A stretch of 64,000 nucleotides of DNA, taken from contig JBLIDT010000003.1 of assembly GCA_047632755.1 (NCBI GenBank), positions 124,001 to 188,000 of the forward strand. The letters are read 5' to 3'. Positions 48,073 to 56,769 of the stretch are shown piece by piece; positions within the stretch are counted from its first letter, which is position 1; the number at the start of each line of letters is the position of its first letter. The notes under the pieces are model-generated. The model did not search any database and was not told where the DNA came from. It saw only the letters and a program-made list of their open reading frames with translations. The position numbers and the translations under genes were made by a program. Source of the stretch: JAKVAV01 sp047632755. GTDB taxonomy: Bacteria; Bacteroidota; Bacteroidia; Flavobacteriales_D; Cryomorphaceae.

Positions 48073-48591
48073 CTAATACTCCGTGATCGGATGCAATGCC
48101 TTCTCCCCAAGGGTTTCAATGAGAATTTTATTCAGCGCTTCGTCACAACTTTGTGCATCTCCGTGCATTTTATCCAATGTTTCGGCGATGTGAGGCATCC
48201 CCAACTCTAAGGCATAAGTGCGGCAGGTTCGGTACCCCGAAATATCGTGGTGCTTAATGTGCTGGACAGCAACTGCGATTCCTACATCGATTATTTCTTC
48301 GTCAACCGAGCGGCTGATCACTTCCATCGCTTCATGAATCAGAGCTTGAGTTCCTTCGCAGGTTTCGCCATCGGCAGTGCGCTCAATGGCGTCAAAGATT
48401 TCAGGAAGCTCGTGCATATGTTCACGGTTGTTTAGCACAACAGAAGAAATAATTTTCTTGAGTCCTTGATCAGTAATACGGTTGAGCAATTTAGGCAAAA
48501 ATACATCTTGCTGCTTAGCAGCATCGTATCGGTCACGAAGTTGCTCGGTGAATAAGTCTTTCAGATTAACTATGGTGGATCCTTTTTCCAT
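48073..48591 (-). CDS. DUF892 (YciE/YciF-like) ferritin-like stress protein
   Basis: 172 residues. It opens NLKDLFTEQLRDRYDAAKQQ and has Glu/His-rich helices (NNREHMHELPEIFDAIE, DEEIIDVGIAVAVQHIKHHD) that fit the four-helix DUF892 fold. Members are induced in osmotic and oxidative stress and may bind metal; the exact role is unknown. Solitary gene. Confidence 0.85.
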   Translation of the reverse strand: MEKGSTIVNLKDLFTEQLRDRYDAAKQQDVFLPKLLNRITDQGLKKIISSVVLNNREHMHELPEIFDAIERTADGETCEGTQALIHEAMEVISRSVDEEIIDVGIAVAVQHIKHHDISGYRTCRTYALELGMPHIAETLDKMHGDAQSCDEALNKILIETLGEKALHPITEY

Positions 48592-48662
48592 GATACTAGT
48601 TTTAGGTGGTTTACTACTACTCTAAATGTAGTGATAGTAAGCCAACTAAAACAGGAGGAAAA

Positions 48663-49421
48663 TCAACCCTTGGTCCGGTAAAGGTCTTTGAGTTTTGCAT
48701 ACTTTAAAAAGACGGAATGCGCTGAATTTCTAGCAATCACATATCCATAAAATCCGTCGCGGAAACCGCCTTTGATAATCATATCACGAAAAAAACGAAA
48801 AGCGGGATTTACAATGAAATTGTACCATTTGGCGTTCTTTCCGCGCTCATAAAGCACCTGCGCTTTGATGGACGAAAACTTGTTGATCGTGTCCAAGTGT
48901 TGGTCAATGGTATAAAAGGAGTAATGCAAGAGATTACCTGTCAGACGCGCCGTCATACTGCCCTTGTCCAACTCACATTTGTCGTGGGGATTGCGACCAG
49001 CCCAGCGTGCCTTTCGTTTGTCGAATAGACGCAGTTTCTTATCGGGATACCAGCCCGTATGATGAATCCACTTTCCGCAGTAGTTGGTAAGGCGGTTCAT
49101 CTCGTAGCCAGTGGCAATGAAATTGTTCTTGGCCTTGAGAACGGAATCCTTCAACTCAGCAGAAAGAGCTTCATCGGCATCCATAGAAAGCACATGATCG
49201 TACTTGGATTGCGTAAGGGCATAATTCTTTTGTTCAATGTACCCGCCAAAAGCGTTCTGAACAAAACGAACACCTTTCTCTCGACAGATGGCCTCTGTTT
49301 TATCAGTAGAGAAACTATCCACTACAACAATGTCCTCGACCACACCTTTTAGGCTATCAAGGCACCGACCGATGTTTCTTTCCTCATTAAACGTTATGAT
49401 AACCGCTGAGATGGGAGTCAT
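48663..49421 (-). CDS. Family 2 glycosyltransferase (WaaE/KdtX type)
   Basis: 252 residues. The GT2 start is SAVIITFNEERNIGRCLDSL; the nucleotide-sugar DxD motif is in LSMDADEALS. The block GWYPDKKLRLFDKRKARWAG followed by NPHDKCEL is typical of WaaE/KdtX-like enzymes of lipopolysaccharide core or of capsule synthesis. It acts at the inner membrane face. It starts 13 bp after the S9 peptidase gene, at the end of the mscS-corA-S9-GT run. Confidence 0.88.
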   Translation of the reverse strand: MTPISAVIITFNEERNIGRCLDSLKGVVEDIVVVDSFSTDKTEAICREKGVRFVQNAFGGYIEQKNYALTQSKYDHVLSMDADEALSAELKDSVLKAKNNFIATGYEMNRLTNYCGKWIHHTGWYPDKKLRLFDKRKARWAGRNPHDKCELDKGSMTARLTGNLLHYSFYTIDQHLDTINKFSSIKAQVLYERGKNAKWYNFIVNPAFRFFRDMIIKGGFRDGFYGYVIARNSAHSVFLKYAKLKDLYRTKG

Positions 49422-49434
49422 AATTCGGTTTTAG

Positions 49435-51336
49435 TTATTGTTTTAACGTTTCATCCAACCATCGAAAAAACTCACTTTGCCAGACGATTGCATTTTGAGG
49501 TGACAGCACCCAGTGGTTTTCTTCTGGCAAGAAGAGCAATCGACTTTTAATCCCTTGCTGTTGAGCTGCAGTGAATGCTTCCAGCGATTGCCCAATCGGC
49601 ACGCGGTAGTCCTTTCCACCTTGAATAATCAAGATTGGTGTATCCCACTGATCCACATAATTGACTGGGTTAAATTCATTGTAAGTCTTTTGTGCAGCAG
49701 CATTGTCTTTTTCCCAATAAGGGCCGCCTGTGTCCCAATTCACAAAGAATAACTCCTCCGTGGTACCGTACATGCTCTGAAGGTTGAATACTCCATCGTG
49801 AGCGATGAATGATTTAAACCTTCCCTCGTGAATACCAGCGAGGAAGAATGCAGAATAGCCACCATAGCTAGCACCAACGCAACCCAATCGGTCTTTGTTG
49901 ACGTAGGATTCCTTGGCCACATCATCGATAGCAGATAAATAATCATCCATTACTTGGCCTCCCCAGTCTTTTGAAATAGCCTCGTTCCACTCCACTCCAT
50001 GTCCTGGCATTCCGCGACGGTTTGGGGCTACTACTATGTATCCTTGAGAAGCCATGATTTGAAAATTCCAGCGAAACGAATAGAATTGACTTAATGCAGA
50101 CTGCGGTCCACCTTGAGTATAAAGTAGCGTCGGGTATTTCAGAGTAGGATCAAAATCAGGCGGATAAATAACCCAAGTCGTCATTTCCTTTCCGTCGGTA
50201 GTCGCCACCATTCTCTTCTCCACTTTTGGTAGGCTCATGCTAGCGTATGTATCGGTATTGACTTTCGTCAATGGGCGCATTGTTCCTTTTTTGAGATCCA
50301 CCGCGAAGTATTCACGGGCGTGGTTCATATCGTTGCGTCCGCAAATCACTTCTTTTCCTACTTGCCCAACCATACTCGACATATCAAATTGTCCCTCGGT
50401 AATCTGAGCAACAGCCGTCTTACCTTCTACCGAAGCGGGAACCGTCAATCGGTACATCTGAACAGTACCACCGGTGGCGGCGGTGAAATAGATTTCCTTT
50501 GAATCGTTGCTCCAGATGAACTCTCTTACCGTTCCATCCCAATATTCGGTGAGGTTAAGCGTCGTTCCATCGTACATCACTTTGATGTCGTTCTTATCGG
50601 CCTCGTAACCATCGCGCTCCATGGAGAGATACGCCAGTCTTCCATCTTTCGAGAAAACGGGGTTGGTGTCATAACCCTTGTTGCTCTCGGTGAGGTTAGT
50701 CGTTTTTGCGGAAGCCAACTCATAACGATAAAGATCAGTATTCGTGCTGTTTACGTACTCTGTTCCAAACAATTTCTTGCAGACATAAACCACTGCACTT
50801 CCGTCAGCATTCCAGGTATAATCTTCGGGGCCGCCAAATGGAACTGTCGGAGTATGATAAGGCATTCCTTCTAGTAAATCGATGTTCTTGTCTGATTCCA
50901 CATTCTTGATCATAACATGGTTGTACATTCCATAATCCCATTCATCCCAATGGCGAATATGGAGATCATCGTAAATCATGGCGTTGCTCTTGTCGAGCTT
51001 GGGGTAAAGGTCTGATGACTTTACATCTCTGATTTGAACCTTATCGTCTAGCAATAAAAATTTGCCATCACTCGAAAGATTTGAATCTCGCACCAATGAT
51101 GCAGGATCAGCTATATCGGCGATTTCACCCGATTTAATATCAACTGCGTATGTCTCTGAATTATAAGTGTTACCGTCCACATCGGGAATGGTAACGGAAT
51201 AGACCAGGTATTTTCCATCTTCGGAGATTCCCTTTGCGCCTACTCTACCGAGCTCCCAAAGTTTTTCTGGTGTCATTACTTGAGCGGCTACCACAAATGG
51301 TAGGAGTAATAAAATAAATAGTGCAGTCTTTTTCAT
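49435..51336 (-). CDS. S9-family prolyl oligopeptidase/acylaminoacyl peptidase, exported
   Basis: 633 residues from ATG 51336, which starts the signal peptide MKKTALFILLLLPFVVAAQ. A seven-bladed propeller (residues ~30-370; blades with SDGK and NSDSKEIYF patterns) is followed by an alpha/beta-hydrolase domain. That domain has the nucleophile GASYGGY (Ser near 489), Asp in GKDYRVP and His in EENHWV, so all three catalytic residues are present. It should cut peptides in the periplasm. An earlier start at 51348 would overlap corA. Confidence 0.93.
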   Translation of the reverse strand: MKKTALFILLLLPFVVAAQVMTPEKLWELGRVGAKGISEDGKYLVYSVTIPDVDGNTYNSETYAVDIKSGEIADIADPASLVRDSNLSSDGKFLLLDDKVQIRDVKSSDLYPKLDKSNAMIYDDLHIRHWDEWDYGMYNHVMIKNVESDKNIDLLEGMPYHTPTVPFGGPEDYTWNADGSAVVYVCKKLFGTEYVNSTNTDLYRYELASAKTTNLTESNKGYDTNPVFSKDGRLAYLSMERDGYEADKNDIKVMYDGTTLNLTEYWDGTVREFIWSNDSKEIYFTAATGGTVQMYRLTVPASVEGKTAVAQITEGQFDMSSMVGQVGKEVICGRNDMNHAREYFAVDLKKGTMRPLTKVNTDTYASMSLPKVEKRMVATTDGKEMTTWVIYPPDFDPTLKYPTLLYTQGGPQSALSQFYSFRWNFQIMASQGYIVVAPNRRGMPGHGVEWNEAISKDWGGQVMDDYLSAIDDVAKESYVNKDRLGCVGASYGGYSAFFLAGIHEGRFKSFIAHDGVFNLQSMYGTTEELFFVNWDTGGPYWEKDNAAAQKTYNEFNPVNYVDQWDTPILIIQGGKDYRVPIGQSLEAFTAAQQQGIKSRLLFLPEENHWVLSPQNAIVWQSEFFRWLDETLKQ

Positions 51337-51338
51337 GA

Positions 51339-52403
51339 TTAGAGCCATTTTTTACGGTAAAAGAAATAGAGCATCAAACTTGCTATCGAAATAAGTAAAG
51401 CCCAAAATAGGGGGTATGAATATTTGTATCCCAACTCGGGAAAGTACTGAAAGTTTGTTCCATACACCCCTGACAAAAAACTCAAGGGAATAAATATTAC
51501 CGAGAATATAGTCAACACTCGAATGGTATCATTCAATCGCTGGCTCATGGTATTGTGGTAAATGGATAAAATGTCATTGAGCAACTCCTTGTAAATCTCA
51601 ATCGCTTCTGCAGCTTGGATAGTATGGTCTTGAAGATCTTTGATAAAGGGCATTGTCTTGGGATGAAGCAGCTTGGTTTCACTTTTTTCGTACTGAAAAG
51701 CGATTTCCAGAACGGGTCTAACCGTTCTTCGCAGCGCATTCAATTCCTTTTTGAATGAGTTTATTTTTTGAAGATGCTCCTTGTCTATCTCAAGTAATAA
51801 TTCTGCTTCGAGATTTTCAATCTCATTGCCAAAGTATTCAATGCTTACGATGTAGTTATCTACAATGGCATCTAGAATGGCAAAAGCTAGATAGTCGGCA
51901 CCTCTTTCGCGTATTTTGGTGGTTTTCTTAATGATGCGCTGCCGAATGTTTTCAAGCACATCTCCCTCTGCTTCTTGAAAGCAAAGCAGGTAGTTTTTAC
52001 CTGCTACAATTGAAACTTGTTCTGTCTGTACAATTCCCTTCTTGGCATCTGTTGATAGCATCTTTAAGATGAAAGTATTGTGATCTTCAAATTCCTCGTA
52101 CTTCGGTCGCTGATCGGTATTTAAAATGTCCTCCAATAAGAGCGGGTGCATATTGAATTGATCGCCTAGTGTGCCTACTACCTCGGTATCGTGAAGACCG
52201 ATGATATCAATCCAGGTGAGGCTATCAGTAGTCAGCAAGGCCGAAAGGTCGGATAAGTCGAGATCGGAATGTATGTCGCATTTGCCATGATTGTACTGCA
52301 TGGCATGAATGGACACTTTCTCTGTTTTTTTATGGCCTACAAAGATCAGGGAACCAGGCGCAGTTCCAATATTCTTCCCTTCGTGTTTTAGAAATCTAGC
52401 CAT
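51339..52403 (-). CDS. corA: CorA-family Mg2+/Co2+ channel with GTN instead of GMN motif
   Basis: 354 residues. N-terminal cytoplasmic domain, a long stalk helix (residues ~180-270), then two C-terminal transmembrane helices and the basic tail. The hallmark YGMNF between the helices is here YGTNF (GVYGTNFQYFPELGYKYSYP), so the central Met of the selectivity signature is Thr; the codon is ACA. The rest of the family pattern is intact (IFSVIFIPLSFLSGVYG). The gene overlaps mscS by 8 bp and abuts the S9 peptidase gene. Confidence 0.9.
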   Translation of the reverse strand: MARFLKHEGKNIGTAPGSLIFVGHKKTEKVSIHAMQYNHGKCDIHSDLDLSDLSALLTTDSLTWIDIIGLHDTEVVGTLGDQFNMHPLLLEDILNTDQRPKYEEFEDHNTFILKMLSTDAKKGIVQTEQVSIVAGKNYLLCFQEAEGDVLENIRQRIIKKTTKIRERGADYLAFAILDAIVDNYIVSIEYFGNEIENLEAELLLEIDKEHLQKINSFKKELNALRRTVRPVLEIAFQYEKSETKLLHPKTMPFIKDLQDHTIQAAEAIEIYKELLNDILSIYHNTMSQRLNDTIRVLTIFSVIFIPLSFLSGVYGTNFQYFPELGYKYSYPLFWALLISIASLMLYFFYRKKWL

Positions 52404-53247
52404 TGTTCTTCAATTTGACGTTCTGCGCAGGGATTGGTATTTCAATGCCCTCTCTGCGAAAGCGCTCTGATATAGATTTGTAAAGGTCAGTTTTCAGCAC
52501 GAATCCATTGATGTGGTCTTTGCTCCAAACTTGGGCTCTAAGTTCAAAATAGTATTCTCGCCATCCCATCACGCGCACATCTACTTTCGGGTCTCCCAAC
52601 TTCTTTTGCTGATCTGTTCTAGGATCAAGTAGTACGGGATGTTTTTCGGCCTCTTCTCGAATCAAAGCAATCACTCTATCCAAGTCTGCCTCAAAGCCCA
52701 CGTGAATGAATAGAAAATTTCCGACCTCCTCTTCCAAAATAGCTGAGTTGTGGATCACTTCAGAGTCGATCATAGAATTGGGAATGACGTACCGCTTGTT
52801 TTCAAAGTCTTTGATAACAGTATGCCGAAGGGTAATATCCTCCACAATACCCAGCATGTCTTTGCTTACCTTAATCACATCACCCACACGAAAGGGTTTA
52901 AAAGCAACCAAGAACACCCCAGATACAATGTTTGAAAAAGCCTTCTGTGAGGCAAAACCAATGATCGCTGCAATGATACCAGCTCCTGCAAACAGCGACA
53001 ATCCTAATTCCTTAAGTTCTGGAATCGTGTAAAGAATAACGATGATCGCGGTAAGGATTATTAGCAGGCGCAGTGCATTTTTCAGAAATACATAATGAGT
53101 CGGGTCATTTCTCATTTGTCGAGATGACTCATTAATAAATCGAGATAGAATAGCCCTTAAAATCCGATGAATTAAAAAAGAGACGATCAGGACAATAAAA
53201 ATGAAAAGGGAGTAATCAGCGAACTTGACACCAATCAGGTCGAGCAT
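52396..53247 (-). CDS. Small-conductance mechanosensitive channel (MscS family)
   Basis: 283 residues. Three N-terminal helices, the third with the Gly/Ala-rich pore GAGIIAAIIGFASQKAFSNI, then the MscS beta-domain (FRVGDVIKVSKDMLGIVEDI) and the alpha/beta C-terminal domain. It opens under membrane tension and lets solutes out in hypo-osmotic shock. It overlaps corA by 8 bp, so the two are co-translated. Confidence 0.93.
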   Translation of the reverse strand: MLDLIGVKFADYSLFIFIVLIVSFLIHRILRAILSRFINESSRQMRNDPTHYVFLKNALRLLIILTAIIVILYTIPELKELGLSLFAGAGIIAAIIGFASQKAFSNIVSGVFLVAFKPFRVGDVIKVSKDMLGIVEDITLRHTVIKDFENKRYVIPNSMIDSEVIHNSAILEEEVGNFLFIHVGFEADLDRVIALIREEAEKHPVLLDPRTDQQKKLGDPKVDVRVMGWREYYFELRAQVWSKDHINGFVLKTDLYKSISERFRREGIEIPIPAQNVKLKNNG

Positions 53248-53316
53248 TAGGTATATTTAGGTGAATAAGTTAACAAAAGGAATTGTAGTCCAAAATAAAT
53301 GTGAGCTCTAGCATCT

Positions 53317-53691
53317 TCACTTCTGATTAGAAACTTTAATCGGCCTGCGAACCGTTTGATTTGGGAAAGAAACTTTCAATTCATAACTGCCCGTTGGCAA
53401 AGACGATACGTCGAGTGCCATTAAGTGGACTCCTTTCTCAATTTTCTGATCGAAAGCGGTAAACAAGCGATCTCCCGATTCAGAAAAAACCTCTGCTCTT
53501 ACTGCTGATGCGTAAGGCATATCGAACTTTAAGGCTTCTTTGCCCGACAAGAACTCCTTGTCAAAATGAAAAAGATACGGGAATGGATCGTTGATGTCTT
53601 TTCGCCGAAGGTATTTCGTGAGCCATTTGTAAAAAACGACCACAAACAATACGATGGCCGATACGAGTAAAAACCGTTGAAGGGTCTCCAT
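53317..53691 (-). CDS. Single-pass membrane protein with a sorting-domain-like fold
   Basis: 124 residues: one N-terminal membrane helix (RFLLVSAIVLFVVVFYKWL), a short basic linker, then ~80 residues of beta pattern ending GVHLMALDVSSLPTGSYELKV. That ending resembles the last strands of T9SS type A domains, but here it is tethered to the inner membrane, so the likeness may only reflect a shared Ig-like fold. It lies 7 bp after the DUF493 gene. Confidence 0.55.
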   Translation of the reverse strand: METLQRFLLVSAIVLFVVVFYKWLTKYLRRKDINDPFPYLFHFDKEFLSGKEALKFDMPYASAVRAEVFSESGDRLFTAFDQKIEKGVHLMALDVSSLPTGSYELKVSFPNQTVRRPIKVSNQK

Positions 53692-53698
53692 AAATGAA

Positions 53699-53974
53699 CT
53701 ACAGGGCGATTAAGCCTTCAATTTTATAGGATTCTTTGTAGCAACTGATTACCTCTTCGGCACTAGTCATCACTTCGCGAGCAGTCACGCTGGTGTACTT
53801 CCCGTTTTTTGATTGCCTCAAACGTATCTCGGCAGTGTCCGCATTAAATAGCGCCTCCACTTGGGCTACCTTCTGATTTTCACTCGGCACGATAAATTTG
53901 AATAGGTACATGCTCGGCCAGTCGTGGACTTGATCGAGCGCTATTTTGAGCTTTACGAGTTTTGGATCTTCCAT
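53699..53974 (-). CDS. DUF493 (YbeD-like) family protein
   Basis: 91 residues, cytoplasmic, with the order WPSMYLFKFIVPSENQKVAQ, then KYTSVTAREVMTSAEEVISCY, which fits the small alpha/beta fold of the DUF493/YbeD family. A regulatory ligand-binding role is suspected for the family but unproven. It begins the short run with the membrane protein at 53317. Confidence 0.8.
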   Translation of the reverse strand: MEDPKLVKLKIALDQVHDWPSMYLFKFIVPSENQKVAQVEALFNADTAEIRLRQSKNGKYTSVTAREVMTSAEEVISCYKESYKIEGLIAL

Positions 53975-54334
53975 TGGGCACGAAGGTACGGAGGAGTTTT
54001 CAGAGGGCGGAGGTCAGAGGGCAGTTTTCAGTGCACAGAGGTTCTAATACTCAAAGCGCTGACAAACTATACATGATGGGTCACGGCTATCATTTCGAGT
54101 GCCCTACCAGCGGAAGGGTTTACTATGCTTGCCTGAGAAGTATCTGAGGTCAACGGCAGCCCACTAATCCATATTCAATTATTAGGGCAAACACTATGGG
54201 CTGGGGAGTAAAAGCCTATTTTCTCTAATCTCTGACTTCTGCTCTCTAACGCTATCACCTTCGCGAACCTTTCTTAACTTCGAAAAATAATATTGAACGC
54301 ATTAGACCATAGCGTGTACAGTATCGAAAAAACC

Positions 54335-55261
54335 ATGAGATCAGTATTGTTAGGCCTTCTATTTATCTCGTCAATGGCCACCGCCCAAGATGCCGCCATT
54401 CCTTTTGAAATCGAACGTTTACAGGATTATCCCAAAACTGATGCAGCGCTTAACGAAAACCTAGCTGATATGACCGCGGATGAGTTACTGCTAGCTTTTC
54501 ATGCAGAATACAAGTCCATTAGAGCTGACAAGCCCTCTGAATATTTTCCCAAGTTGTCGGATTTGCAAAAAGAAATTAAGATTCTGATCGAATCCAACTA
54601 CCCGAGTCATCCAGCAAACTCATTGGTGCGGTTTCTTGAAGAAGGCTGCACCAAAGAAAATTTGGAAAATCTCATCTCTCAGCCAGCAGAAATAAAGGTG
54701 CTCCTTCCCTACCAATTCATGGCCGCCTTTGCCCTTGAGGACACCAAAAGGGAACAAGTCTATATCGAAGCTATGCTGAGAGAAGGAATGCTGTCAGATG
54801 TTTTGAAAGATTGGGGAGTAACAGTTTTACGGTCAGCTGCGGGCTTTGAATCCATAATGACCAATGGAATGCAAGATCTCTTGGCCGTGAGATACGCTCA
54901 GCTGATCAAAAGCATGAATCCTGACATTATGGTTGCGAACAAACTTGTCCAAAAATGTGCCTTGTCCGATGAGGCGTCTTCTTTTGGGGATATGTGGTTT
55001 GCTCCTACTTTGGAAAAAAATATGCTCGATCCTTTCTCTTCTAGGCTTAAAATCGTCGGGGTCGGATTTGCATTTCAGGTACCTGCTGACGGTGATCGAA
55101 TGAAAACAATAGCCAGGGCTATACCCGAGTCGAGCTCTCAAACTCCCGCCGATCGTGGTTTAGTAAGCAGCTATAGCTATTTGCAAAAAGGATTGGAGGA
55201 AGCTGGAAACCAAATGGAAGCCGAGGAGCTGAAAAAGCGCATCGATAAAGAAGGCTTATAG
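54335..55261 (+). CDS. Hypothetical exported protein preceding an ECF sigma factor
   Basis: 308 residues from ATG 54335, which gives a signal peptide (RSVLLGLLFISSMATAQ); an upstream TTG start adds only non-signal residues. The rest is helical and acidic without recognised domains. Its stop is 3 bp before the sigma factor gene, so it belongs to the same operon and may take part in the stress circuit it controls. Confidence 0.65.
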   Translation: MRSVLLGLLFISSMATAQDAAIPFEIERLQDYPKTDAALNENLADMTADELLLAFHAEYKSIRADKPSEYFPKLSDLQKEIKILIESNYPSHPANSLVRFLEEGCTKENLENLISQPAEIKVLLPYQFMAAFALEDTKREQVYIEAMLREGMLSDVLKDWGVTVLRSAAGFESIMTNGMQDLLAVRYAQLIKSMNPDIMVANKLVQKCALSDEASSFGDMWFAPTLEKNMLDPFSSRLKIVGVGFAFQVPADGDRMKTIARAIPESSSQTPADRGLVSSYSYLQKGLEEAGNQMEAEELKKRIDKEGL

Positions 55262-55264
55262 CCT

Positions 55265-55825
55265 ATGGATAAGGGCAATTTGACTGATGAGGCATTAATG
55301 ATTCGTGCGGCGAAAGGAGATCGACGTGCATTCGAAGGGATTTACGATCGCTACGCAGGTAGGCTGTACAATTACTTCTTGAAGATGCTCTATCAAGATG
55401 AGGAGTTGGCCAAAGACCAAACCCAAGAACTCTTTATGAAGCTGGCCGAGAAAGGACATCAATACGATGGAAAAAGAGCATTTAAGACCTATGTATTCAG
55501 TATCGCCAACAATATGTGCAAGAACATATACCGAAGTGAAGAAGTGAAAAAACGAGCAAATACCGAACTGAAAATTGAATCGGAAACCACTGAATCGCAA
55601 AAGATGGAAAACATCGATCGAAAGGCGTTTAAAACGGCACTGACAGAAGAGTTGGAGAAATTCGACTCAGAACGACGAAGCATTTTTATTTTGAGATACA
55701 AGCACCAACTCAGCATAAAAGAAATCGCTGAAACTACTGGTGTGGCTGAGGGAACGGTAAAGTCAAAGCTGTTCTACACCCTGAAAAAACTTTCGACCCA
55801 ACTGGTTTCATTTAACCCAAAGTGA
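55265..55825 (+). CDS. ECF-type RNA polymerase sigma factor
   Basis: 186 residues. Region 2 is DRYAGRLYNYFLKMLYQDEE with AKDQTQELFMKLAEKG; region 4 has a helix-turn-helix (LSIKEIAETTGVAEGTVKSK). Region 1.1 and 3 are missing, as expected for ECF sigma factors. It redirects RNA polymerase to a small stress regulon. It overlaps the next gene (TGATG) whose product is membrane-bound and likely its anti-sigma factor. Confidence 0.92.
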   Translation: MDKGNLTDEALMIRAAKGDRRAFEGIYDRYAGRLYNYFLKMLYQDEELAKDQTQELFMKLAEKGHQYDGKRAFKTYVFSIANNMCKNIYRSEEVKKRANTELKIESETTESQKMENIDRKAFKTALTEELEKFDSERRSIFILRYKHQLSIKEIAETTGVAEGTVKSKLFYTLKKLSTQLVSFNPK

Positions 55826-56718
55826 TGAACGAAAACGAAGAAAAGATATACGACCTGATTGGCTCGAAATCCTTCGCAGAACTGACTGAGGACGAAAAGA
55901 CTTTGGTTTTGGAATCGCTGGGCTCTGAGGAGCTTTACGAAAAGATGCGCGAGGCCAATTTGGCTGCTGAAGAAGTACTGTCAGAAAATGCGCCACCACC
56001 ACCCGATATGAAAGCTTCGGTCATGGCGGTCTTTGACAACAAAGAAGAAAAACGAGGATTCGTGTGGTGGAAGGTTGCGGCGGCTATTGCTGTTCTAGTT
56101 GTTGGAGCTTTTGTTTTTTGGCCTTCCGACAATTTAGAAAGAGAGCCCATTGCTGAAAATATAGAGAGAAAGGACAGCACAAATAACAAGGAGCAAGCCC
56201 CTAAGGAAAAGCAAGAAACACAAGAATTTGAAACAGAAGGAGAAGCAGTAGTTGAGGCCTTTAAGGGTGAGAATGAAGTTCTAGGTGAGGAAGCTGGAAA
56301 TGCAATTATAACTTCAGATGAGATTACTAAAAATACTGATGACGTGTTAATTGCAGAAAATGAATCAGCACCTATTGATGAGGAAATAATGGAAGAAGAC
56401 CATACTTTCGCCGACGAAGCTCCAGTATCTGATACTCCTACCGCACCCGAAATGGAGATAGAAATTGCTGAAGATTTCGAAGGAACAGCTGAGGCCAAAA
56501 AAGATGTCCAAACCAAACTTGCCCGAGCTCAAGATCTTTCCGCCGACGATGCGGATTCCCAAACTATTAATGAATTTTCAATGTCAAACATGAAAGTTGA
56601 GACAGCGCGATCTGCCACAACGATGCAGTCTGACTTCAATTCGGAAGGAGTCTCATATGAAGGAATCTCTTTAAAAGACATTGGCGGCTATAAAAGCAAA
56701 GCCTACGTGGCCTATTAA
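55825..56718 (+). CDS. Putative membrane anti-sigma factor, acidic periplasmic tail
   Basis: 297 residues from ATG 55825, which overlaps the sigma-factor stop as TGATG; a GTG three bases earlier is unlikely. A cytoplasmic N-terminal region (~80 residues, YDLIGSKSFAELTEDEKTLV) is followed by one membrane helix (VAAAIAVLVVGAFVFW, ~85-100). The ~195 outer residues are extremely Glu/Asp-rich. This layout and position fit an anti-sigma factor that holds the ECF factor at the membrane. No zinc-binding ZAS motif is visible, so the assignment is by context. Confidence 0.65.
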   Translation: MNENEEKIYDLIGSKSFAELTEDEKTLVLESLGSEELYEKMREANLAAEEVLSENAPPPPDMKASVMAVFDNKEEKRGFVWWKVAAAIAVLVVGAFVFWPSDNLEREPIAENIERKDSTNNKEQAPKEKQETQEFETEGEAVVEAFKGENEVLGEEAGNAIITSDEITKNTDDVLIAENESAPIDEEIMEEDHTFADEAPVSDTPTAPEMEIEIAEDFEGTAEAKKDVQTKLARAQDLSADDADSQTINEFSMSNMKVETARSATTMQSDFNSEGVSYEGISLKDIGGYKSKAYVAY

Positions 56719-56769
56719 ACACATGCAACAATCAAAGCCTTAGCGAGTTAATATCCTCGAACTTGAACC

